Source: an uncultured Bacteroidales bacterium (GTDB lineage: Bacteria > Bacteroidota > Bacteroidia > Bacteroidales > Muribaculaceae). Taken from it: a stretch of DNA of 19,470 nucleotides. Where the stretch lies: the NCBI GenBank assembly GCA_905210435.1, contig CAJLWO010000049.1, positions 1 to 19,470 of the forward strand. The letters run 5' to 3'. The notes under the pieces were generated by a model. That model was given only the letters and a program-made list of their open reading frames with translations. It did no database searches and was not told the DNA's origin. Made by a program: the position numbers and the translations under genes. Shown here one piece after another: positions 6,695 to 13,258 of this stretch (position 1 is its first letter; every line of letters starts with the position of its first letter).

Positions 6695-7194
6695 AAAGAA
6701 TAGGTATACTGTCGGACACGCATTCGTGCTGGGACGCGCGTTATGAGACGCATTTCAAGGATTGTGACGAGATATGGCATGCCGGCGACATCGGCGATAT
6801 GAGCATAGTAAGACGGTTGCAGGAGATTGCGCCGGTGGTGCGTGCCGTGTCGGGCAATATCGACGGTGGAGAGGTGAGGCGTGCGTGCCGCGAGGTGGAG
6901 ACGTTTGAAGTGGAGGGCGTCAGGGTGCATCTGCGTCATATCGGCGGTTATCCGGGAAAGTATGCTCCGGGTGTGGAGCAGTCGCTCATCTACGGGAAGC
7001 CGGGACTGATGGTGTGCGGCCATTCACATATACTGAAGGTGATGTATGACAGCCGGCTCGGATTGCTGCATATCAATCCCGGGGCGGCGGGAACGCACGG
7101 GTGGCAGCAGGTGCGTACGCTTGTGAAACTGACAATCGACGGCGGCGAGATGCGCGATTTGGAGGTGATTGAACTTGGAAAAAGGAAGATTTGA
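6691..7194 (+). CDS. YfcE/MJ0936-family metallophosphoesterase
   Basis: A 167-residue cytoplasmic phosphodiesterase with the full set of metal-binding motifs of the calcineurin-like fold: DTH (9-11), GD in HAGDIGD, GNID, GHSH and the C-terminal INPGAAG. Length fits the YfcE/MJ0936 family, whose members hydrolyse phosphodiester model substrates; true substrates are mostly unknown. The ATG overlaps the stop of the upstream lipoprotein gene by four bases. The two products work in different compartments, so the coupling does not show a common pathway. Confidence 0.87.
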   Translation: MKRIGILSDTHSCWDARYETHFKDCDEIWHAGDIGDMSIVRRLQEIAPVVRAVSGNIDGGEVRRACREVETFEVEGVRVHLRHIGGYPGKYAPGVEQSLIYGKPGLMVCGHSHILKVMYDSRLGLLHINPGAAGTHGWQQVRTLVKLTIDGGEMRDLEVIELGKRKI

Positions 7195-7335
7195 CAGGCA
7201 TCGGACGGAATTGAAGTTGGAAATTGTAATTTTGGCCAATTTGTTGAAAATCAGAAGAATTGTAAGATGTTAGGGCGGCTGTTGAACTGTTTTTATAAAA
7301 ATAGTGTAAAATATATAAAGAAAAATACGAAAAAA
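7195..7335. other. Spacer with no identifiable gene
   Basis: AT-rich sequence between the phosphodiesterase stop and the next promoter. A weak A/T hairpin around 7289-7310 (CTGTTTTT / AAAATAG) might end the upstream transcript. No open frame or repeat is evident. Confidence 0.4.
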
Positions 7336-7367
7336 TTTGGATATATCATAAAACGTATATATCTTTG
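7336..7367 (+). promoter_or_regulatory. Promoter of the unclassified small RNA
   Basis: TTTG (7336-7339), a 20-base spacer, then TATCTTTG (7360-7367): both Bacteroidota elements match exactly. Predicted start is about 7374. Confidence 0.8.
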
Positions 7368-7448
7368 TGGTCTAAATCTATTGTTCGTCTCTTAGGAACG
7401 AAAACTTGTGGAGATGCCGCTGTGAAGCGTTGTCGAAGCAGGAGATAG

Positions 7449-7490
7449 ATGATGAAAAGGAAATGTAAGTATGATATAATCTTAGTTTGA
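7449..7490 (+). CDS. Possible 13-codon micro-ORF within the small RNA
   Basis: ATG at 7449 follows AGGAG (7440-7444) at a spacing of 4 bases, a rather short distance, and gives MMKRKCKYDIILV. The AGGAG lies in GCAGGA, which can pair with TCCTGC at 7518-7523, so translation could be gated by the fold. It could equally be chance in an AT-rich RNA. Confidence 0.25.
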   Translation: MMKRKCKYDIILV

Positions 7491-7534
7491 TGTTGCAAAC
7501 AACATTTAAATCACAAATCCTGCCTTTTGGCTTT

Positions 7535-7577
7535 AATCCGATTTTCCTTGTGAAAGGAGTTTTCGGATTTTTTTTTA
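7535..7577 (+). terminator. Terminator of the small RNA
   Basis: AATCCGA (7535-7541) pairs with TCGGATT (7563-7569), with an inner stem TCCTT / AAGGA closed by GTGA, followed by nine T (7568-7576). It has no T run on the other strand. Confidence 0.85.
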
Positions 7578-7716
7578 TTTGTAGGTGTTGGTTGGCGATA
7601 AGGAGTTTGGGATGGATATGAGTAGCAGGCCCAATAGGGCTAATAGGGATTCATAAGACTATAAGTTTAATAAGACTAATACTAATGGGTGTGGTGTGAC
7701 GGGCTTTTGTCAGGGG
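7578..7716. repeat. Low-complexity spacer with shared 17-mer
   Basis: Contains CCAATAGGGCTAATAGG (7631-7647), identical to 2118-2134, followed by degenerate units such as ATAAGACTATAAG and TTAATAAGACTAATAC. It lies downstream of the minus-strand nuclease-like gene; no clear terminator is seen. Confidence 0.55.
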
Positions 7717-8331
7717 TCAGAGGGTGGAGAGAACTTTGTCGAAGTCCTGGCAGGAGATGTGACGGACGTTTATGCCGCGGAATTTTGAGATGGCGCGGTC
7801 GGTGGCCGCTATGCATTCGGGACGCCAACGGCGTGAGGAGGTTTCGGCGAGTGAGAACATGGCCATAGCGAAGCTGCGGGCGGCGTCGATGCGCAGTTCG
7901 GCTTCGGCATCGGTGACTATGAGATAGGCGAAGTCGTTGACGGCGAAGAAGTCAGGGTCGGACAGCTCGGTGCATATCTCCATGCTGGCCTGTAATTTTT
8001 CGCGGAAATGGTAACGTCTGACCTGCCGGTCGATGGTGTCGGCTGTAACTTCCTTGGAGTAGACGAGATATTTTACCCAGCTTTTAAGTTCGACGAAGCA
8101 GAATGTGTTGCCCGACCGGGATATTGTTATGGCGTCGACCGAGGGTGGCATGTGTATTATGCCGTTTTTGCGGCAGTATATTTCCTTGATTTTATCGAAG
8201 TTGATTACGGGGGTCGTGACGGGGAGGGCGCAGCAGTCGGTCGACTGGCACAGTGAGTGCAGACGGCAGAGGGGGCCTACGAGGTCGCGGTGCCGGGTGC
8301 GCAGTTTTTTGAAGAGATCGCGGGTGGTCAT
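7717..8331 (-). CDS. Small protein with PD-(D/E)xK nuclease-like signature
   Basis: A 204-residue soluble protein that I do not recognise as a named family. Its central part reads as the core of a PD-(D/E)xK nuclease: Glu50 in a helix, Asp66 in PPSVDAITIS, a beta hairpin, then Glu81-x-Lys83 in FCFVELKS, followed by the charged helix DRQVRRYHFREKL (101-113) and the strand FAYLIVTDAE. Order and spacing fit that fold, but the motif is short and a structural comparison is needed. Four cysteines lie close together (22, 28, 33, 34) and might bind metal. The gene follows an ATPase gene on the same strand after 111 bases. ATPase plus nuclease pairs of this layout are common in phage defence, and that is the working inference. 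Confidence 0.6.
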   Translation of the reverse strand: MTTRDLFKKLRTRHRDLVGPLCRLHSLCQSTDCCALPVTTPVINFDKIKEIYCRKNGIIHMPPSVDAITISRSGNTFCFVELKSWVKYLVYSKEVTADTIDRQVRRYHFREKLQASMEICTELSDPDFFAVNDFAYLIVTDAEAELRIDAARSFAMAMFSLAETSSRRWRPECIAATDRAISKFRGINVRHISCQDFDKVLSTL

Positions 8332-8442
8332 GGTATGTGGGGGTTATTCCGCTTACGCGTCATCACGGGGCTATGATAGCTTTTTTGGTGGGGGTAGCTA
8401 TTTTAGCTATTTTTGCTATTGGAGCTTGTTCTTGGGGTGGCG
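8332..8442. repeat. Spacer with dispersed 14-mer and AGCTATT repeats
   Basis: TCCGCTTACGCGTC (8348-8361) occurs again exactly at 14110-14123, with similarity continuing for about 35 bases. Next comes TAGCTATTTTAGCTATT with a further GCTATT. There is no terminator and no promoter consensus, so the nuclease-like gene most likely depends on the ATPase promoter. Confidence 0.55.
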
Positions 8443-9732
8443 TCAGTCGGGGGAGAGGTCCATTATTTCGTTGAGGGGTGCGGCGAGCTTTATGAAGATG
8501 CGGTTGAGGTCGTCGTTGACGCATTGGGTGATGGAGGTGGTGCCGTCCATTTCGGTGAGGTAGTAGTCGACGAACTGCTCGGCGTGGAGCTTGACTGCAA
8601 AGTGCCGGATGCCCTGAATGAAGTAGGGGGAATGGGTCGACACTATGATGGGCATGCCCTGTGCCGCGAGCATTACGAAGAAGCGGGCCAGCCGGATCTG
8701 CCACGATGGGTGGAGGTGGTTTTCGGGTTCGTCCCAGATGAGCGGCCGGTCGGGGGTGACGATTTTGTTGTCGAGGAGTATCTGGAGCAGTCCGAGGCTT
8801 TTTACTCCCGATGCTACATTGAGAGGCACGATGTCATTGTCGCCCTGACGGAACATGATGGCGTGGCGTGCGGGGTCGTAGAAAAATTCGCCTCCGGCAA
8901 GCTGGGAGAGTGACGCCGAGAGACCGGTGGCTCGTGATGAATGCAGGTCGTAGACGTAGCGGAGCGATTCTATCTTCTCGACGATGTCGGCCACGTGGGC
9001 AGGGAGCATGAGGGAGGAGAGGCGGCTGTCGTCGTCGAAAAAGCGTGTTCCCGAGAGTTTGTCGAGAATGTCGAGGAGGTGGAGATATAGCGGCGACTCG
9101 ATGTAGGTGGCGTCGCGGAATGAGGCTTTTCCCTCGCACGATGTCACCGCGGCGTCGCCATGCGTAATGCCGTAGGAGAGCGAGAAGCCCGAGGCGTCGT
9201 CGGAGAATGAGACTGACGATGAGCCTCCGGCTGATGATATGTTGCCGAGAAATTCGCTTTGCAGCAGCCGGTTGAGGGCGAGGGATATGGCACCGTCGGT
9301 GTCAGCGGACATGTTGATGCGTGCGGCAAGGGCGGCGATGTCGGCCTTGACGGCATCGTAGACCGGAGTGCCCGCGAGCGCTTCGAGAAGCCGGTCGAAG
9401 TAACGGTCGACGTCGGCGGCCGATGTCAGTGACGACACTTCGCTTATGAACTGCGAGCGCGATGCGGGGATGAGGGTGCCTAAAGCGTTGTCGCTTCCGG
9501 CAAGGCGCATTCTGAAGAGACGGCTGAATATTGGGTCGGCAAGGTCGGCGACCGCCTTTTCACGGCCGGTGGAGATGTTGCCGCGCGAAGTCGCCACGGC
9601 CTTTAGAGTGGCGAAAAGAGTTTTGCCTACGGTGCTTTTGCCGGTGCCGTTCTCGCCGGCTATCACGGCGAGTCCGTTGACCGATATGTCGGCGCGCCCC
9701 ACTATATTGAGACCGGTTATGCTTAGTTTCAT
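8443..9732 (-). CDS. AAA/ABC-type ATPase, candidate defence component
   Basis: A 429-residue ATPase of the AAA_15/AAA_21, OLD/RecF-like class. Walker A GENGTGKST lies at 26-34, a degenerate signature ASGVKSLG at 307-314, Walker B LIWDEPE at 331-337 with catalytic Glu335, and the H-loop STHSP at 365-369. Between the two ATP-binding halves lies a helical insert (about 60-280). There is no TOPRIM domain after the ATPase part, so it is not a full OLD nuclease; the partner would supply the catalytic activity, and the next gene on the strand is nuclease-like. PtuA of Septu and AriA of PARIS are ATPases of the same general layout. A promoter is visible at 9763-9793. Confidence 0.8.
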   Translation of the reverse strand: MKLSITGLNIVGRADISVNGLAVIAGENGTGKSTVGKTLFATLKAVATSRGNISTGREKAVADLADPIFSRLFRMRLAGSDNALGTLIPASRSQFISEVSSLTSAADVDRYFDRLLEALAGTPVYDAVKADIAALAARINMSADTDGAISLALNRLLQSEFLGNISSAGGSSSVSFSDDASGFSLSYGITHGDAAVTSCEGKASFRDATYIESPLYLHLLDILDKLSGTRFFDDDSRLSSLMLPAHVADIVEKIESLRYVYDLHSSRATGLSASLSQLAGGEFFYDPARHAIMFRQGDNDIVPLNVASGVKSLGLLQILLDNKIVTPDRPLIWDEPENHLHPSWQIRLARFFVMLAAQGMPIIVSTHSPYFIQGIRHFAVKLHAEQFVDYYLTEMDGTTSITQCVNDDLNRIFIKLAAPLNEIMDLSPD

Positions 9733-9762
9733 TGTCGGATTATATTAATATACTATACTACA

Positions 9763-9793
9763 CAAATATAGCAATAGGAATGGATAAAAACAA
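9763..9793 (-). promoter_or_regulatory. Promoter of the ATPase/nuclease-like pair
   Basis: On the minus strand, TTG (9793-9791), a 20-base spacer, then TATATTTG (9770-9763), an exact -7 match. The leader to the ATG at 9732 is about 25 bases and AT-rich. It diverges from the aromatic operon promoter. Confidence 0.75.
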
Positions 9794-9895
9794 CTCCCTA
9801 CGGGAAGTAATACCGTCAAAATGGATAAATCAGCCATAATTGGCGATAAAAATCACATAAACATCATATAAACGATAAAAAATAGAATAAAAAAG

Positions 9896-9925
9896 TTGTC
9901 AATTAAAAACAAATAGCTAACTTTG
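9896..9925 (+). promoter_or_regulatory. Promoter of the aromatic amino acid operon
   Basis: TTG (9896-9898), a 19-base spacer, then TAACTTTG (9918-9925), an exact -7 match. Predicted start is near 9932, about 24 bases before the leader peptide ATG and nearly 200 bases before pheA. Confidence 0.8.
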
Positions 9926-9955
9926 CACCATCAACAGACAACAATTGATAAAATA

Positions 9956-10012
9956 ATGACTCGATTTAGCTCATATTATTCGTTTTTTTATTTTTATTTT
10001 GACAAAAGATAA
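9956..10012 (+). CDS. Phe/Tyr-rich leader peptide of the pheA operon attenuator
   Basis: An 18-codon frame, MTRFSSYYSFFYFYFDKR, then TAA. It holds six Phe and four Tyr codons, with Phe-Phe-Tyr-Phe-Tyr-Phe in a row at codons 10-15, immediately upstream of a terminator and of the Phe/Tyr biosynthetic genes. This is the hallmark of leader peptides such as E. coli PheL and PheM. The stop codon ends five bases before the antiterminator arm at 10017, so a ribosome that reaches the stop would cover that arm, while one stalled at the Phe/Tyr run would leave it free. There is no clear Shine-Dalgarno, normal for this phylum. Confidence 0.85.
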   Translation: MTRFSSYYSFFYFYFDKR

Positions 10013-10016
10013 AAAA

Positions 10017-10078
10017 GGGATTTTATGGCATATAGCTTAATTGAACGTTTAGATGATTAACAAATAATATAAAATCCC
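10017..10078 (+). promoter_or_regulatory. Antiterminator helix of the pheA attenuator
   Basis: GGGATTTTAT (10017-10026) pairs perfectly over 10 bp with ATAAAATCCC (10069-10078). The right arm is also the left arm of the terminator at 10071-10101, so the two structures exclude each other. A start codon at 10026 within the loop gives a short frame (MAYSLIERLDD) that I do not take as a second leader, since it lacks Phe runs. Confidence 0.78.
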
Positions 10079-10101
10079 GTTGTAAAAAGCGGGATTTTTT
10101 T
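10071..10101 (+). terminator. Attenuator terminator upstream of pheA
   Basis: AAAATCCCG (10071-10079) and CGGGATTTT (10090-10098) form a 9-bp stem, with seven T at 10095-10101. It stands between the operon promoter and the pheA start at 10128, so full-length transcription requires read-through. Confidence 0.85.
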
Positions 10102-10127
10102 ATTGATGATATATTTGATTATATATA

Positions 10128-10973
10128 ATGAAGCGTAGAGTTACAATACAGGGAGTGGCCGGGTGCTATCACGATGCGGCGGCGAGGCTATATTTCGAGG
10201 GGGAGGATATAGAGACGGTGCCGTGCGACACGTTCAACGACATGTTTGACGTGCTGTCGTCGGACGCGTCGATGTACGGTATTCTCGCGATAGAGAACAC
10301 GATAGCCGGTTCGCTGCTCCAGAACCATGAACTGCTCCGTCAGAGCAACCTGCGGGTCATCGGAGAGCAGAAGATGCGCATATCGCATGTGCTTGCCGCG
10401 CTGCCCGGGGAGAGCATCGAGGAGCTTACCGAGGTGAATTCCCACCCGATAGCGCTGATGCAGTGCGAGAACTTCCTGCGGCGCCATCCCAATCTGAAGA
10501 TGATTGAGAAATTTGATACGGCAGGTTCGGCGCGCGAGATAGCCGAGGAAAAACTGTCGGGCCACGCTGCAGTGTGCGGGGAATATGCGGCCGAGCTTTA
10601 CGGGCTCAATATCCTCGAACGGAGCATCGAGACCAACAAGCGCAATTTCACGCGTTTCCTGATACTTGCCGACCCGCTGCAGGCCGACGAGGCGTCGAGC
10701 CGCAAGCCGATAGACAAGGCATCGGTCGTATTCACGCTTCCGCATACCAACGGCGCGTTGTCGAAGGTGCTGACAATATTCTCGTTCTACGATATGAACC
10801 TGTCGAAAATTCAGTCGTTACCTATATTGGGGCGCGAATGGGAGTACCGTTTTTACGTCGACCTGACATTTGACAACTACACGCGTTACCGACAGGCCAT
10901 CGACGCCGCCCGTCCGCTTACCAACGACTTCAAGATACTCGGCGAGTATGCGCAATGTGACACACAATTATGA
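10128..10973 (+). CDS. pheA: Prephenate dehydratase
   Basis: A 281-residue monofunctional prephenate dehydratase, converting prephenate to phenylpyruvate for Phe. The catalytic domain shows GILAIENTIAGS (51-62), NSHPIALMQC (104-113), DTAGSA (130-135) and the TRF catalytic motif in NFTRF (173-177). The C-terminal ACT domain begins near 197 with NGALSKVL (208-215), the counterpart of the GALV motif. At the ESRP position the sequence reads IQSLP, so one of the two known Phe-binding motifs is changed. No chorismate mutase domain is attached; in this operon that activity sits on the DAHP synthase. The stop overlaps the aminotransferase start (ATGA). Expression is predicted to depend on the upstream Phe/Tyr attenuator. 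Confidence 0.93.
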   Translation: MKRRVTIQGVAGCYHDAAARLYFEGEDIETVPCDTFNDMFDVLSSDASMYGILAIENTIAGSLLQNHELLRQSNLRVIGEQKMRISHVLAALPGESIEELTEVNSHPIALMQCENFLRRHPNLKMIEKFDTAGSAREIAEEKLSGHAAVCGEYAAELYGLNILERSIETNKRNFTRFLILADPLQADEASSRKPIDKASVVFTLPHTNGALSKVLTIFSFYDMNLSKIQSLPILGREWEYRFYVDLTFDNYTRYRQAIDAARPLTNDFKILGEYAQCDTQL

Positions 10974-12160
10974 TTAATACAGTTATGAATACGAACAATA
11001 TACGACCGGCATCGCGAGTGGATGCCATCGAGGAATATTATTTCTCACGCAAACTTAAAGAGGTGGCCGCGCTCAATGCGGCCGGTGCCGACATCATATC
11101 GCTCGGAATAGGCGGTCCCGACCGTGCTCCGCATGCCGATGTCATAGAGACGCTGGCGCGCGAGGCCGAAGTGTCAGGCAACCATTCCTACCAGCCTTAT
11201 ACCGGACTGCCGGCGCTCCGCAAGGGATATGCCGACTGGTATAGTAGATATTACGGCGTGGAGCTTAATCCCGACAATGAGATACTGCCGCTTATCGGGT
11301 CGAAAGAGGGCGTGCTGCACATATCGCTCGCATTCCTCAATCCGGGCGACGGCGTGCTCGTGCCCAATCCGGGCTATCCTACCTATTCGTCGGTGAGCAA
11401 GCTCGTCGGTGCAAGGATAGTGAGCTATGAGCTTGACGAGAACCGCGGCTGGGAGCCGGACTTCGACGCGCTCGAGAAAGCCGACCTGAGCGGCGTGAAA
11501 CTGATGTGGGTCAATTACCCCAACATGCCTACCGGCGCACGGGCGTCGAAGGCGCTCTACGAACGTCTCGTCGACTTCGGACTCCGCCACGGGATAGTGA
11601 TAGTCAACGACAACCCTTACAGCTTCATCCTCAATGACAACCCGCAGTCGATGCTTTCGATACCGGGCGCCAAGGATACGGTCATAGAGATGAACTCGCT
11701 GAGCAAGAGCCACAATATGGCAGGCTGGCGTCTGGGTATGGCGGCGTCCAATCCCACATTCATCAGCTGGGTGCTAAAGGTGAAATCGAATATCGACTCC
11801 GGACAGTTCAAGCCCGTGATGCTCGCAGCCGTCAAGGCGCTCAGCTTGGGCGACGAGTGGTATGCCGAAGTCAACCGGGTATATGCCGAACGCCGCAAGG
11901 TGGCCGAAGAGATAATGGAGGCCTTAGGATGCACGTATGACGCGTCGCAGCAGGGGCTGTTCCTGTGGGGAAAGATACCAGCATGGGCTGAATCGAGCGA
12001 GGCACTGGCCGACAGGGTGCTCGCCGAGGCACGCGTGTTCATCACCCCGGGATTTATATTCGGCTCGAAGGGTGAGCGGTATGTGCGCGTGTCGCTGTGC
12101 ACGCCGGCCGAACGTATGACGGAAGCGTTGGAGCGTATAAAAAATATGAATAATAAATAA
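10970..12160 (+). CDS. Class I/II PLP-dependent aminotransferase (probably aromatic)
   Basis: A 396-residue fold-type I aminotransferase. The PLP lysine is Lys246 in SLSKSHNMAGWRLG; Asn185 in NYPNMPTG, Asp214 and Tyr217 in NDNPYS, Arg254, and substrate-carboxylate Arg373 in YVRVSL are in place. It overlaps pheA by four bases and is followed by DAHP synthase after 13 bases. The context implies it makes Phe and Tyr from phenylpyruvate and 4-hydroxyphenylpyruvate with glutamate, though related enzymes use aspartate or LL-diaminopimelate, so specificity is inferred from position. An alternative start is the ATG five codons in (10985). Confidence 0.88.
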   Translation: MINTVMNTNNIRPASRVDAIEEYYFSRKLKEVAALNAAGADIISLGIGGPDRAPHADVIETLAREAEVSGNHSYQPYTGLPALRKGYADWYSRYYGVELNPDNEILPLIGSKEGVLHISLAFLNPGDGVLVPNPGYPTYSSVSKLVGARIVSYELDENRGWEPDFDALEKADLSGVKLMWVNYPNMPTGARASKALYERLVDFGLRHGIVIVNDNPYSFILNDNPQSMLSIPGAKDTVIEMNSLSKSHNMAGWRLGMAASNPTFISWVLKVKSNIDSGQFKPVMLAAVKALSLGDEWYAEVNRVYAERRKVAEEIMEALGCTYDASQQGLFLWGKIPAWAESSEALADRVLAEARVFITPGFIFGSKGERYVRVSLCTPAERMTEALERIKNMNNK

Positions 12161-12173
12161 AACAGATATAATT

Positions 12174-13247
12174 ATGACAGATTTGCAACCCATAAGATTT
12201 GAAGGAGTCGATGCCGATGCACCGATGATAATAGCGGGGCCGTGTTCGGCCGAGACACGCGAGCAGGTGCTTGAGACAGCCCGCCAGCTGGCTGCCAACG
12301 GCGTGAAGATATTCCGCGCCGGAATATGGAAACCGCGTACCAAACCGGGCGGTTTCGAGGGCGTAGGCGTAGAGGGTCTTGAATGGCTGAAAGAGGTCAA
12401 GGCCGAGACAGGCATGTACACCGCCACCGAAGTAGCCACCCGCCAGCATGTCGAGGCGGCGCTCGCCGCAGGCGTGGACCTGCTCTGGATAGGCGCCCGC
12501 ACGTCGGCCAACCCGTTTGCCATGCAGGAGATAGCCGATGCGCTCGCCGATGCTAAAGCCGACGTGCCCGTGCTCGTAAAAAATCCCGTCAACCCCGACC
12601 TCGAGCTGTGGATCGGCGCGATGGAGCGTATCTACAACGCCGGCATACGCCGTATCGGGGCAATACACCGCGGTTTCAGCGCCTACGGCAAGCATCTGTA
12701 CCGCAATCTGCCGCAATGGCATATCCCAATCGAGCTTCGCCGACGCATGCCCGAGATACCGATATTCAGTGACCCCTCTCACATAGGTGGCAAACGTGAA
12801 CTTGTGGCGCCGCTGTCGCAGCAGGCACTCGACATGGGTTTCGACGGACTTATCATAGAGAGCCACTGCGAACCCGACTGCGCATGGAGCGACAAGGCGC
12901 AGCAGGTAAGTCCCGACGTGCTCAACTTCATACTCAATACCCTCGTGATACGCGACTCGAAGACATCGACCGAAAGCCTGACGCTGTTGCGCCAGCAGAT
13001 TGACCAGATTGACAACGAGATACTTGAATGCCTGAACAAACGTATGCGTGTGTCGCGCGAAATCGGACAGTACAAGAAGGAGCACCGCATGCCCGTATTG
13101 CAGGCCGGACGATATGACTCAATCATGAAGTCGCGCGTGAAGCTCGCCACCGAGATGGGCATGTCGGCCGAATTCATGACTACCGTGCTGTCGGCCATAC
13201 ACGAAGAGTCGGTGCGCCAGCAGATTGAAATACTGAACCGTAGATAA
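12174..13247 (+). CDS. Bifunctional DAHP synthase / chorismate mutase
   Basis: A 357-residue fusion. Residues 1-260 are a type I-beta (KDO8P-like) 3-deoxy-D-arabino-heptulosonate 7-phosphate synthase, with GPCS (22-25), KPRT (53-56), GARTSANP (107-114), IHRGFS (164-169) and DPSHIGG (200-206). Residues 267-357 are an AroQ chorismate mutase, starting LTLLRQQIDQID with the basic NKRMRVSREIGQYKKE (288-303). It catalyses the first step of the shikimate pathway and the branch step from chorismate to prephenate. This C-terminal mutase order is known from Bacteroidales such as Prevotella and Porphyromonas, where the mutase domain gives feedback control by prephenate. It lacks an N-terminal ACT/FL regulatory domain. 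Confidence 0.93.
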   Translation: MTDLQPIRFEGVDADAPMIIAGPCSAETREQVLETARQLAANGVKIFRAGIWKPRTKPGGFEGVGVEGLEWLKEVKAETGMYTATEVATRQHVEAALAAGVDLLWIGARTSANPFAMQEIADALADAKADVPVLVKNPVNPDLELWIGAMERIYNAGIRRIGAIHRGFSAYGKHLYRNLPQWHIPIELRRRMPEIPIFSDPSHIGGKRELVAPLSQQALDMGFDGLIIESHCEPDCAWSDKAQQVSPDVLNFILNTLVIRDSKTSTESLTLLRQQIDQIDNEILECLNKRMRVSREIGQYKKEHRMPVLQAGRYDSIMKSRVKLATEMGMSAEFMTTVLSAIHEESVRQQIEILNRR

Positions 13248-13258
13248 ACGAACAGCCG

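Larger units (their letters stand above)
7374..7577 (+). ncRNA. Unclassified structured small RNA, about 200 bases
   Basis: The unit has a consensus promoter and a strong terminator (7535-7577) but no long frame. A closing helix ATCTAT (7376-7381) / ATAGAT (7445-7450) encloses the hairpin TTCGT...ACGAA and CGCT-GTGA-AGCG, which has a GNRA tetraloop. Further on, ATGTTG-CAAA-CAACAT (7489-7507 region) is another hairpin, and GCAGGA (7438-7443) can pair with TCCTGC (7518-7523). Length and self-contained unit would suit 6S RNA or another Bacteroidales small RNA family, but I do not recognise a family signature. A 13-codon frame begins inside it at 7449. Confidence 0.6.

Noticed and set aside
10026..10061. 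Short frame MAYSLIERLDD between leader peptide and attenuator terminator
   Set aside because: One Tyr only and no aromatic run; its ATG lies at the end of the antiterminator arm. The frame at 9956 explains the regulation better.
10109..10116. TATATTTG as a second promoter directly before pheA
   Set aside because: Only about 12 bases before the start codon and with no -33 element (that region is the terminator stem), so a start site from it would fall in or at the coding region.
12054..13085. 343-codon minus-strand frame opposite DAHP synthase
   Set aside because: The plus strand encodes all DAHP synthase and chorismate mutase motifs; the reverse frame shows none of its own.
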